A stretch of 64,000 nt of DNA, taken from contig CM045763.1 of assembly GCA_025200525.1 (NCBI GenBank), forward strand, positions 57,553,530 through 57,617,529, written 5' to 3'. The stretch is from Camellia lanceoleosa. Its lineage: Eukaryota > Streptophyta > Magnoliopsida > Ericales > Theaceae. Shown here in pieces: positions 1-10,155 of the stretch; the first letter of the stretch is position 1; each line of letters starts with the position of its first letter. Both the position numbers and the translations under genes were made by a program. Below the pieces are notes generated by a model, which saw nothing but the letters and a program-made list of their open reading frames with translations, was not told the origin of the DNA and did no database searches.

Positions 1-52
1 GCAATCCTAATGTCCGAAAGAACGGCGTCGTCAGTTGAAGCTTGGACTTTTT

Positions 53-669
53 TCAAATCGTTCCCTGCACAAGACAAGCCGTAAGACTCAAGAAAACAGG
101 GTATGGCAAATATGAACACACAATACGAGCAAGAGGGCATTCGCGACTGTTCGCCTCACGTCTAGGAATAGGATCGACACGGTCCTCCCTTCGCCAACTC
201 CGATTCTTGCCGCACAACGACCATGACATCATCAACTCGTTTCCCGTAGCCGAAAGCATAGTGATCAATTGATGATCTATATCCTTAGCTCTGAGGAAGT
301 AACGCCCGTGCCGACCAGAGGACTTGGCCAAAGCATAACAGTGCCGAATGGCAGGAATGCCAAGATTAATTCCAAGGCAACGGTTCAGCGCTACGACCCC
401 CATTATAATTCTAAAGAAATTCACATTGGGCTAGGAAGGGATCAAATCCCAATGGCGAAGAACAGCCCTCAGAAACGGTGAAGGAGAAAGCGAACTCCAC
501 CCTCTGCGATTGACAAAAGGGGAAAGACAATCGTGGTTTCGTCCTCCCTCTCCATGTCAAGAGTGCCGTCCGCCACAAACGACAGGTGGACATCGTCAGG
601 AATAGAGAAATGGCGTCTAAAGCCAGCAATTCGATCTGACGAAAAGAGGTCTTTCAAATGTTTCGCCAT
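53..669 (-). pseudogene. Antisense plant-transposon-protein ORF (decayed) of a Tat-like gypsy element
   Basis: Read on the minus strand, a protein begins MAKHLKDLFSSDRIAGF at 669 and runs through IPDDVHLSFVADG and EGGVRFLLHRF. After one lost base near 470 it continues in the next frame through an in-frame TAG (near 435) to FFRIIMGVVALNRCLG, ending near 53. Both halves together look like the conserved 'putative plant transposon protein' type of domain that often accompanies plant gypsy elements. The LTR that follows (to 1361) reads on the plus strand, so this ORF is antisense to its element, as in Tat-lineage elements (Grande, Retand), which carry an antisense ORF between pol and the 3' LTR. 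The frameshift and stop make it non-functional. The family call is from recognition, not from a search; the antisense position is seen directly. Confidence 0.55.
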
Positions 670-901
670 AACCTACTAACTATAAGAACATGCGACGGAA
701 TAAACAAACTAGGAAAAGTTTCAGAGCAGGGGAGAGGAAAACTTACAAAAATGAAGAGAGTATCACAGATGGAAGAATTGCAAGAGCGATTCGAAGAGCA
801 ACCCAGCAACCAGCGTCATAGAACACGGATTCGAAAGGACATCAGATTTCAAATCATAATAAATAGGCCTGTACGAAGGGGCGGGAAGTTGAGACGACGA
901 T

Positions 902-914
902 TAAAGGGGGAGTA
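902..914 (+). other. Polypurine tract of the Tat-like element
   Basis: The purine run AAAGGGGGAG lies just before the inferred start of the plus-strand LTR, where second-strand priming would occur. The exact LTR start (near 913 or at TGATAAG, 929) is not certain. Confidence 0.45.
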
Positions 915-1361
915 ATTAAACGTCCGCGTGATAAGTCTAACCCCCAAACTTCGGTTCAGAGTATTTGAAAATCGGAACCAAGCATTTCACCCAACTGTCA
1001 TTGACAGAACGCTTAGAGGGCAATTGTGGGAGCCGAATAAATAGAGGAACGAAATCTGGTATACCCGAGGAGCCGGGAACTGAACGGCTCCATTCTGCTC
1101 AACTAGGACGCCGAATACGTTCTTAAGGCCGAATAGACTTGAGAAGGCATATCAGGACAAATGAAAGAATAATAAATAAAAAAGTAGACTCTGGCCCCGA
1201 GGTCCAGAGAATGGATATAAATACAAGAGCTTCAGATTTGTAAAGGTATGCAAGAATCACTTCTAAAAACTTAGTGAACAAGCTTTCTTGAGTAGAGGAA
1301 CTGACTTGTCCGTCGGAGTGCTAATTCCGGCACCCCCGACCGGAGTATTTGTATCTTTGCA
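915..1361 (+). mobile_element. 3' LTR of a Tat-like Ty3/gypsy element
   Basis: The stretch has a TATA-like GATATAAATAC near 1213. It ends in a block with GTCGGAGTG, a CACCCCCGACCGGAG core and TTTGCA at 1361, a layout I associate with the R/U5 end of Tat-type plant LTRs. There is no second copy in the window, so the boundaries are inferred. The body of the element would lie to the left of base 1. Immediately to the right the sequence changes to a decayed gene exon on the other strand, which suggests the element inserted at or near a gene. Confidence 0.5.
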
Positions 1362-1362
1362 G

Positions 1363-1681
1363 GTGACTAGCAGAGGATCATTGGCGTCTTCCAGGATCTG
1401 AAGAGTATTTCCAAACCACTTCCCCATAATGTCCATATTAGACCAGCTCTAATGGTGAAACCTTTAACTGAGGTAGTGAAGATCCTCCATAGCTTATCGT
1501 AGTCCTTCAGGGGAACGGAATTAAAGTTGAACAAAGATGAAGAAGACGACGACGATAAAAGAAGATCGGATCATCTACAATGCAGACACCTCCGATCGTT
1601 CAATTTGTCAAAACCATTGCCGAGGTCATCTTTATTCTCGCTGGAAAAGCAACTACATGTGCCGTCGCTGGGCGGCGACAT
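1363..1681 (-). pseudogene. Broken 5' exon of a host gene (unidentified)
   Basis: On the minus strand an ATG at 1681 opens a frame beginning MSPPSDGTCSCFSSEN. It continues with KDYDKLWRIFTTSVKGF and stays open to about 1398 apart from one TGA after LHCR. A pyrimidine-rich leader with a long (GT)n lies upstream, as in a plant promoter and 5' UTR. A serine run sits after the stop. The exon is cut at its 3' side by the Tat-like LTR. The product is not recognised with confidence; the KGF-I-AGL segment is faintly reminiscent of plant TMEM135-like proteins, but this is only an impression. The single in-frame stop in a CGA context and the absence of any further exon in the window indicate a dead fragment. 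Confidence 0.4.
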
Positions 1682-1774
1682 GGTGGTGGGAGGTTAGGGT
1701 TTGGGGAAGTGGAGAATGAGAAAATCTTGGTCGTAGAAAAACTTGGTGGAAGTTTTTGAAAGTGAAGAGAGAAA

Positions 1775-1814
<40 letters not shown>

Positions 1815-2229
1815 GGATTGAAAAGAAGAAGAGAGTGTGGAAATGAGGCGTTAGTTCGGAAAACTGGTGGGACAACTGGCTGGACATCCGGTCGATTGTC
1901 TGGTGGGACCACCTCCAACGTAAACACATAGCGTTTTGGTGAAACCTAACCCAGCTCCTCAATTTGGTGATAGTTTTGCCCTATTCTCAATTTGATATCA
2001 TTTTGGTGAAATCGTTGGAGACAAAAAAGTTGCCTTTTTTCACCAAATTCAAATTTGGTGATGATTCTGCTTCACCGTTGGAGATAGTCTTAACCGCTCA
2101 TCAATGCCTCCCTCTAATTATCTTTTCCACAATCAAAGTAAAGTTGTCACATCACTTGGGCCATATTTGGCTGATTGACTCCTTTTTGTCCCAAGCATTT
2201 GCTTCAATAAGAAAAAAGAGAAATAAAAA
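1682..2229. other. Promoter-like flank of the broken exon; no gene
   Basis: Minus-strand leader and upstream DNA of the broken exon. It includes the AC/GT microsatellite and, at 1930-2100, a patch with repeated 'tttggtga' and 'cgttggaga' words that looks like a degraded short repeat. No open frame of substance is seen on either strand. Confidence 0.4.
1776..1812. repeat. (AC)n microsatellite
   Basis: Uninterrupted AC dinucleotides, about 18 units, in the leader of the minus-strand broken exon. Cys-Val or His-Thr repeat ORFs across it are artefacts of the repeat. Confidence 0.95.
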
Positions 2230-2677
2230 TACTCCCCTATCCCATGATAATAGTCCCTTTTAAGAAATTTAACTTTTTTATTAGTAGTATAATCATTGCA
2301 GTTTAAAAATAATAATTTTCTAAAATTATCTTTTGATAGTATATTTTTTGAGGTATATCAATTGTCATAATTGTACTTTTTGTGCAATTAATGAATTTAA
2401 GAAAAAGGCAAAATAGAAAATTCATATTATTTTAATTATTAATTTTTAAAAATAGACTAATATTTTGAAACAATAAAAAATAAAATAAGTATAGCGATCC
2501 AGGTTTTTCTCCGTCATTTATTGTATTCCGGACTCGGGTTCCGTGATTGTATGGTGTCGTTCATGTCTTGTTTCCATCCTTTATTCTTTGTATTTGAGTT
2601 GTGGGATGTGTTAGATAAGTTTGGAACAGGTTGGTTGTGAGTTAGAACAAAAGGTTGCTGCCCAGGATTTGGCTTCT

Positions 2678-3055
2678 TCGCTCGAGCGATGCTTTTTGCG
2701 CTCGAGCGAGCCTTGGTATTTGTTTCTTCGCTCGAGTGAAGGTTCTTGCGCTTGAGCGAGCTTTCTGTGATGTGTCTCTTCGCTTGAGCGAGCACTCTGA
2801 CGCTTGAGCGTGCGTCTGCGTCTCTGAAGGACCTGAAGGTTAGTATTCTTTGCTCGAGCGAGATTTCTTGCGCTCGAGTGAGCCCCGTGTTATTTGTTCC
2901 TTCACTCGAGTGAGAACTCTTGCGCTCAAGCGTGCTTCGGCATTGCAGACCTGAAGCTTTGCATTGTTCGCTCAAGCGATGCTTCTTGTGCTCGAGCGAG
3001 GTTCTTGTTGTGTCTGGTCGCTCGAGCGACAACTCCTTCGCTCGAGCGAGCCCCG
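2678..3055. repeat. Array of CTCGAG-centred palindromes
   Basis: About fifteen copies of a GCTCGAGCGAG-like word, spaced 20-40 bp apart, many of them perfect or near-perfect palindromes around CTCGAG. They end just upstream of the TATA-like sequence at 3056, in the inferred U3 promoter region of C1. ORFs across the array are by-products. Confidence 0.85.
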
Positions 3056-3823
3056 TATATATCAGCTCGCAGCAGTGTGATTTTACATCACTTTTTGATT
3101 TCCTTTTCACTCCAAACCCTAATCCGGCTGCCCCTCTCTCTAAACTCTCTTTCTCTCTCTCTACAAATACTCTATAATCTTGGGTCTCTCTACCCTAGTC
3201 CCTTTGTAAAAAAGCTAGAGCATATGGAGGGCTTCCCTTTGATCCGAAAAAGTGTGGATTTGGAGCATCTCGAGTTTCTCTCTTCTTCTCCTTTGAGCTT
3301 CTCCATTTGAGGTAAGGATGTTCTGCACTTTGTTATGAATTTTAACCTAGTTATTTGTTGTTATGAATATATGGTGAGATTTGAAGTGTTTGGAAAAAAA
3401 ACCTAGGGTTTAGGTTCAATTTATGAAAGAGGGGTTTTTATGTGTTGTTGTATATTTACCCATGGGGTTGGGATATGAGGTGATTTTGTGTTGAAATATA
3501 TGAATTTGACCTTTGGGTTAGTATTTGATGAAAGGGGAAATTGGCCCTAGTATGAGTTAAATAATTATTTAGTACAAATAATGGAATTGGTGTGAGAAAT
3601 ATGAAATTGGGAAAATGTGTGAATGAATGGTGTAGTTAGATTTGTTTAATCACTCATCTATGGAAATTTGATAAATTATCTGTTATAAAGATTGTATGTC
3701 TGTTTGGGGCTATCGGTGGAGGATAGCCATGATTGTTGTAGAAGCTGCATGCGGATTAGGTGAATTGAAACTAATCATTTAAACTATGTCATTGAATATG
3801 ACGGTATAATTAAGTAATTGATA

Positions 3824-4125
3824 ATGCTCTTTAATATATTATATATGTATCATTGTTTGAGAGGAGATAGGGGATGTACTCCATATGTGATTATGTGCTT
3901 TAATACATTGTATATGTATCCTTGTTTGGGAGGAGATAGGAGATGTACTCCATATGTGATTATGTGCTCTTTAATACATTGCATATGTATTATTGTTTGT
4001 GAGGAGATAGGGGATGTACTCCATATGTGATTATGTGCTCTTTAATACATTATATATGTATCATTGTTTGGGAGGAGATAGGGGATGTACTCCATTGTTT
4101 GGGAGAAGATAGGGGATGGACTCCA
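3824..4125. repeat. Tandem repeat, period about 68-70 bp
   Basis: Four to five copies of a unit containing 'gaggagataggggatgtactccat' followed by 'gtgctctttaatacattatatatgtat'. The last copy is shortened. It lies inside C1 and is non-coding. Confidence 0.85.
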
Positions 4126-6049
4126 TTTAAAATTAAGTTGGCCAGAGTGTCCAGGGTGAAAGTCCTGGAACCTTATATACATATGGGTGCCATTGAAGTG
4201 TTTGAATAATAGTTATATTGAATGGTGAATCATTGAGTTGTAGTCTCATTTGGATTGTTTAGATAACAATGAAATTGTCTCATGAATTGACTCAGAATTA
4301 ATTAAATTAATATGAATTGAATAGTTGGAAATGGATTGAGATATGGGTATCAGTATTGATTGATCATGGAAAGACGATAAGTTGGTTATGAGTGTGTGTA
4401 GACGTCCCCGAACGTCCCGGGAGGGAATCCCGTTTTGTTTATTGGGCTCACTACAGTTCAGGACTCAATGTCACGGTCCTGTATCTAATCTCGCAGAGTG
4501 CAATGCAAGACCGATGAATCATCAAAGAGTCCAAATCCGGCAAATCATTTTTGAAAACAGATTTTTTGAAAGAAGTGCCAAACATGGACTGCTTTGCCAG
4601 ATACAGAGTCGCCATCTAAATATTTTATTTTGGGAAATTTAGGAAACCTGACTCATTGCCTAAGGCCATGTGTCCGTCATCACCAAAGTTGTCTCAGCTC
4701 AGGAACTTGGGTACGATTGGGGAAGGTCACTTCGTGAGCACCCCCGCTCGCCTGATCAAAGATCGGCCTCTACTAACCACGATATCGAGTTTTGAAAACA
4801 ATATGAGCTCTTATTCCGGTTATTAGCCTAGAATTACTATTTGATGCACACAGCATACAAGTATAGACTGGATCGCCTGAGTTGGAATAAAACATTTCAT
4901 GTTTATTTTTGAAAGCGGTTTGCTACTCGCAAGTAGGCTAAAATGCGGATTTGCCACCCTCAGGTGGGCTTAGAAAACATGGTGTTGCCACTCTCAAGTG
5001 GGCTTAAAACTCGCAATTGATGAATTGTTCCAATTCAGATAATCCAACCTTCACCCACAGGCATTCAGGCAGGTATATCACATAAGCACATAGCCTCATG
5101 GTAAGCATGCTATCATGGCAGTCACTCACACACATGCAAGGATGCTAAAGCATAAGCACTTACCGAGTACTCCAAGCCAAAACAGAAGCTATGTTAGAAA
5201 TCCATGCATGATCCTAACTATGCTGAAATGCCTAATGCAACACAGGCAGGAATGCAACTACAATAGTCTCGGCTATTCTAAAGATGGCATGTGAAATGCT
5301 ATAACTAATAAGTATTCAACTTGGAATTGAAATACAATGCAATTAGTATGATGCGCCGAGCCCGGTGCATGCAAGACAGATGAATGGATGCAAACATGCG
5401 AGCATAAGTATGCTAATTGAAACATGCCCTAAACTAACCATCATAAGCTGGTAAATAAAAGAGAGAAAGACGTGGGGTTAGAAGACATACATCACACACA
5501 CGCACACTTATTACAATTGTGCCCTCGCTCGGAGGGTCTGAATAAATAATACAGTCCGAATAAATAATTAAATATTACAAAACCCTAATTAATTAACAAA
5601 TTAACTAGGAAAGCAAATAAATTAGCGTGCAAGCTATAAAATGGACTGCCTCAGCTCTTGTTCCGAATGATGAAAGATGCATGCATGCTCGGGTCGCTTT
5701 GTCAGAAAATTCCTCGCGATGCCCTGATTTGCCTCTATTTGCAATTAATCCCGGAATGCTGTGCAAAGCTCTAGAAGGCTGCTGATTTTTGGTTTGCTGC
5801 AACAGAGAGCAAGAAAGGGGCATGGCAAAGTATTTTCACATATGTATGCACACCTCGATCCTCGTGCCACCAATCACGCATCTCGATACATGATGGCCGA
5901 GGAGTCGAATTGCACGACTCGATGTGAAATGAATGCACATGACAACACAACAAGGCCTAGACTCCATCATGGATAATCCAGAGTGTTGGCGATCGGGAAT
6001 TGAGGCACGTTCCGTCACTTCGGATACGAAACGTCCCTCATTTCCCGTG

Positions 6050-6290
6050 TTTGGGCTAACTCCTATCCCAAACACAATGCAATGAGATGGCATACACAAT
6101 GCGACTAACATGCAACCTAGCATACGCAATGCTATGGACTAAAATGGCATACACAATGCATGTGACACAACATGGCATGCACAATGCACTAACATGCAAC
6201 CTAGCATACACAAGGCTATGGACTAAAATGGCATACACAATGCAAGATGGACTTACACCAATATGAGTGGACCTTAGCCACACTCACATC
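6050..6290. repeat. Irregular 'ggcatacacaatgc' repeats
   Basis: At least six spaced copies of ATGGCATACACAATGC-like words within A1, alternating with CTAACATGCAACCTAGC. Non-coding. Confidence 0.7.
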
Positions 6291-7309
6291 AGTGGCCATA
6301 TGATGGAAATGAGGCAACCGAAATACATGCAAACATGCAAGGATGCAAAGGACCGATCCTAAGGCACAACATGCAACTCTAACTAAGCATGGCAAAGGAT
6401 GAAATATGGCATACAAGCATACATTTTCCAGCTCTAAAACATGATGTGCAATGGTACCGAATCATGCAAATATGTCATACAATGCATGCTAAATGGCCCG
6501 AATAGCTAAACTAGTGAAGTGTGTTACACTAGAGGTACACAAAGCAATGCACGAATGGAAAAACCAACCCCAAATAGACCCTGGGCAGGTATGAAATAGT
6601 GGGAAAATAGCCCAAAATGATGGTTCAAAGTGCATGGAAATGAAGCTCATTCAATGGTCCGAAAACAAGGCATTCATGAACAACTCTCAAGCACACTTAA
6701 AGATGAGAAAACATGAGGATATGGCATTCACATAGGCTTTGAAATATGATGCAAAATGACCCCAAAGCATGAAAACACCTCAGTATATGCATGCAATAGA
6801 CCTCAAATCTCAAAGCTAGGCAAGTGTATTGAACTACAAGCATGCATAAGAAGATCATTCGACCATGAGACCTAAAAACAAAGCTAGGGAAGTCCAAAAT
6901 ATGCACAAAATCAGTTTAAGGCAAGGCCAAAAAGTGCTAAAATCAAGGGTCAACAAAGCATGCAAAATAAGCTAGTGAACCATGATTTGCACTACAACTA
7001 TATGAAGCACATGAGAGCTCACCAAACCAGCCAAAAAAAGAAGTATGCCATGCCAAATAATGCCCAAAACCCCACTGAAATTCAATCAATGCATGCAAGA
7101 ATGATGTGTCCCTTTGAAAGGCCAATAAGAGGGTTGTTCTACACATGCAAGACAGACATACAAAATGGTAAAACCACCTCTAGAAAGAGGTTATGAGGGC
7201 CCTAAAACTCACTGAAAAGGGCCTGAAATTAGTCTAGGAAGCATGCAAGTGAAGGCCCCTTTGAAAGGCCTTGAAGAAGATTACTCTACACATGCAAGAT
7301 GGACACTTA

Positions 7310-7538
7310 GGCCTCGTTTGGGAACAGGCTAATTTAGTAACTTTTTGGCTAATTGGCTAAAAAGGTTGGTAAGAAAAACCTGTATGTTTGGGCCAACTTT
7401 TTGGCTAATTACGAAACGACGTGCAAAAAGTAGAGAGAAAAGGGAATCTTTGACTTTTTGGTATGGGTTGTTGGCTTTTTGGCTAAAAAGGTAACTTTTT
7501 GGCTAATTGGCTATTTTAGCCTCTTGCCAAACGAGGCC
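7310..7538. mobile_element. Tourist-like (PIF/Harbinger) MITE
   Basis: It starts GGCCTCGTTTGG and ends CCAAACGAGGCC, a perfect 12-bp terminal inverted repeat, flanked by TTA on both sides (7307-7309, 7539-7541). The 229-bp body has repeated 'ctttttggctaa' words and no coding capacity. Size, ends and 3-bp TTA duplication fit Tourist-type MITEs. It is the innermost layer of the first nest. Confidence 0.9.
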
Positions 7539-7720
7539 TTAACATGGCCAAACCACCTCTGGACAGAGGTCATGCAGGTCACAAAACTCATCAAAAATGG
7601 GCTGGAGCATGGCTTTGAAACATGCAAATAGGGGCTCCTTTGTAAGGCCAACAAAGCTAGTAAAGAGAACAAGGGGTGAGAGGGTCACCCCTTTCTAATT
7701 TTGAATCTCAAAGACACATG

Positions 7721-7756
7721 TTAGCCACTGAAAATCCACTGGATTTCAGTGGCTAA
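7721..7756. other. Conserved hairpin in family-A LTR
   Basis: TTAGCCACTGAAAATCCA is followed after two bases by TGGATTTCAGTGGCTAA: about a 16-bp stem with one bulge and a 2-nt loop. An equivalent stem with a compensating A:T for G:C pair lies at 22416-22457 in copy A4. It is in the transcribed part of the LTR, downstream of the TATA box on the minus strand. Confidence 0.7.
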
Positions 7757-8210
7757 AAGGCCAAGCCAAGGCCAACAGAAATGCTCTAATGCATAACTCA
7801 AAACATGAGGAAATGAAGCATACAATGGGGTAGATGACCCCCAACAGAAAAATATCATTAATCAAACCTGAAGAGGAGCTCAAAATAAGACCTTTTTCAG
7901 TTTATGACAAAGTCTAAATATTCTTGCAAATAGAGGTAAACTATGAAGCAAAATAAGGCTACAAAGAGGGAAATAGAAACTTACCCTTGTAGAGAAGAAG
8001 GCCAGCAACTTCTGGACCAAAATAGGAACTCTTCAACCTCTGAAAATGAGCTCCTAGGTGCTTAGGTTGACCATGGAGGTGTTGTGCTTGGAGGTGTAGT
8101 GCAATTGGGCCAAGAACTTCAACCTTTGAAGCTTAATGGGAGAGATACAAAGAGAGAGTGTATGCATGAGCCTTAGCAATTTTCTCAACCCTAGTAATGG
8201 AAGAGGGGCC

Positions 8211-8221
8211 TTCCCTTTATA
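8211..8221 (-). promoter_or_regulatory. TATA box of family-A LTR A1
   Basis: Minus-strand TATAAAGGGAA, preceded (higher coordinates) by the palindrome TACACGTGTA near 8280 and followed by a CT-rich leader. The same arrangement is seen in A2 near 32056 and in A4 near 21940. Confidence 0.6.
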
Positions 8222-8359
8222 GAGGAGAATATCTAAAGCTTCTCAAAGAAGCTTAAAAGCTAGCTTAAACATCCTTCATACACGTGTATGGAGGATGCAT
8301 TCTGAGGCTTCCAGCTGGCACAGCTGGCTTCAACTCATTGAGACAAAAAGCAGGAAGCT

Positions 8360-8720
8360 GGCCGACCAGGTTCAGGTGGTCGGCCGACCACTCCCCCTGG
8401 TCGGCCAACCAGGTTCAAAAGGGTCAAATGGATTTAGGTGGTCGGCAGCCCATATTGGTGGTCTCCTAGGTGAATGCAACTCAGTGGTAGTATGGGAGAC
8501 CCGAAATTGTGGCTCAAAAGTGAGGGAGACCAAGGGGTCAAAAGGGTCAAGCAAAAAAGGTGGTCGGCCTACCAAGATTGGTGGTCTCCCAGGTGAATGC
8601 AACTCAGTGGTGGTATGGGAGACCCGAAATTGTGGCTCAAAAGTGAGGGAGACCACCTACCTGTCAAGAAAAACCGGCCGACCGGGGAAAGGTGGTCTCC
8701 ATGAAGAAAAGGTGGTCTCC
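8360..8720. repeat. GGTCGGCCGACC palindrome array with a 124-bp duplication
   Basis: Several GGTCGGCCGACC-like palindromes plus a direct duplication: the unit starting 'attggtggtctcc' near 8454 and again near 8578 repeats a block with 'gggagacccgaaattgtggctc'. It lies upstream of the minus-strand TATA box of A1, in U3. Confidence 0.8.
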
Positions 8721-9732
8721 CACCCTACTACCACCTTCCTAACAATGAAACTAGGGTCCATGCCAAAAATGAACCCACATTGATGCAAAACGAGGGTTCG
8801 GGGGCCAAAACGCGCAGTCGGGGGCCCCGAAAACTGACTATTAGGCACCGAAGGTGGCGTATGACCACAAAGGTGGTCTCCCGGGCCACAGTGTCCCTCT
8901 AGGGAGAGGGAACAAGGTGTGTGCCAAAAACCGGAACAAACGGAGGTAGTTAAGCGGTCCCGAACCGAGGCGCACGGCCGACGGCTCCGAAAACCAGAAA
9001 CTGGTCTCCAAATGGGAAAAATGGCCTACAACCACGAAACGTAGCCTACGACCACTGAGAGATAGTCTATGAGACCTCTCCCTCCCTTCGGGAAGAGAAA
9101 ATAGAGAAAACAAGACCTGGTTCGCAAACCAAGACAAAGCACAAAAGAGTCCCGAAGTCCGGAGGCAAGGCTTTCAATCGAAACTCCGCAACCTCAGAAC
9201 GAGCACAATATGCATCATCACCGAGCGCTCAATCGGTGACATCTGAGTCTTAAGGTCAGTCAAAATTGGGGTGTCTACAGTGTGGAACTTTTGTTTGACA
9301 CTTATACCTTAGTTAAACTTCATATATTGTGTTAGTATATCTCTATTGAGTTTTGGCTCACCCTGCTTGGGAAATCATTTTCAGGCACCGATGGCATGCC
9401 GTCTCCAAGGATGTAGCTTGGGAGGATTTAGGAGCTGAAGGCTCTATTTTGTTGTTTGTTGTTTAGATGTTTAAATAATTATTCAAGCCAAGGGCTCTTA
9501 TATGTATTGAACTTATGACTCTCTCTTTTGTTGTAACCAAGTACTGTCTTGGAAAGACGTAAGCCCGAAGGGCATTTATGTATGTTAAACCCTCTTGTGT
9601 TATCAACTCCATGTAAAGAAAGGATTTCTTACACTCTGATTTATGTGATTGTTGTTTATGTTTGGATTATATCAATGGTATTATTTTGAGGGTGTGACAA
9701 TAAGAAACTAATATTTTTAGACGGAGGGAGTA

Positions 9733-10155
9733 ATTAAAAAAAATAATAAATTGGCTAACACATTCATGTGTCCATAGAACCTTATCCAAAGACATAAATC
9801 CAAATTCACAGCTAGCCAGACTTCTCAATAAGGTATATATGTTGGTGCATTTTAATATATTTAATTGAATAATTTAACAAAATAAATAATGAGTGAGGAG
9901 GAGTAGAAGTTGATGAAGCTTTGTCAAAATAATTAGATGATAGGTTCACACATTGATTACAAAAGAGAAATGTAATCATTACTTCTTATTATTTATGTTG
10001 TGGAAGTTAGGTCCAATTCCAACCTCTAAATGTAAATTGAATTTGGTTACACTTGAAATAGTCACAAATGTGAGATGGTTGTTTTTTTGGAAAGATAAGT
10101 TAATGTCTTAAAATTTAGTCCTATTAATATATATATATATATATATATTTGAAAT
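9733..10155. other. AT-rich spacer; no gene
   Basis: Sequence between the first nest and the copia element. It is AT-rich, ending in an (AT)n run at 10126-10148. No open frame, tRNA or clear repeat was seen. Confidence 0.5.

Larger units (their letters stand above)
4397..9279 (-). mobile_element. Solo LTR, family A (copy A1), 4.9 kb
   Basis: It is flanked by GTGTG on both sides (4392-4396 and 9280-9284). The ends are TGTAGAC and GTCTACA, a 7-bp inverted terminal repeat with TG...CA. The 5' end of the LTR is on the right: on the minus strand a TATAAAGGGAA box lies at 8221-8211, followed by a pyrimidine-rich leader. Same family as 28970-33058, 17740-19511, 21458-23419 and 23441-25191. No coding capacity, primer site or polypurine tract is seen, so it is a solo LTR. 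It also carries a Tourist-like MITE (7310-7538) and many short 'catgca/gcatacacaatgc' repeats at 5050-6400. Confidence 0.8.
2490..9699 (+). mobile_element. Solo LTR, family BC (copy C1), split by A1
   Basis: It is flanked by ATAAG on both sides (2485-2489 and 9700-9704). It starts TATAGCGATCC (a decayed TGTAACGCC-type start) and ends GAGGGTGTGACA, matching the ends of the family copies at 33681-36353 and 14181-16639. Its own sequence is 2490-4396 plus 9285-9699; family-A copy A1 sits in between. It has a TATA-like TATATAT at 3056, a pyrimidine-rich leader at 3120-3180, and near its 3' end the shared 'ttttggctcaccc...aggcaccgatggc' block. No gag, pol, primer site or polypurine tract is present, so it is a solo LTR left by recombination. 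Confidence 0.75.
2232..9730. mobile_element. Stowaway-like MITE split by later insertions
   Basis: The left part (2232-2489) starts after TA with CTCCCCTATCCCATGATAATAGTCCC. The right part (9705-9730) ends AGACGGAGGGAG followed by TA. The ends are the CTCCCTCCGTC-type terminal inverted repeats with TA target duplication typical of Tc1/mariner Stowaway-like MITEs. The two parts are separated by a 7.2 kb nested insertion that begins at 2490; removing it and one copy of ATAAG rejoins a roughly 280 bp MITE. Unlabelled bases inside belong to the inserted elements. Confidence 0.65.

Noticed and set aside
2514..3110. 198-residue minus-strand ORF
   Set aside because: Spans the CTCGAG palindrome array inside a solo LTR; composition follows the repeat.
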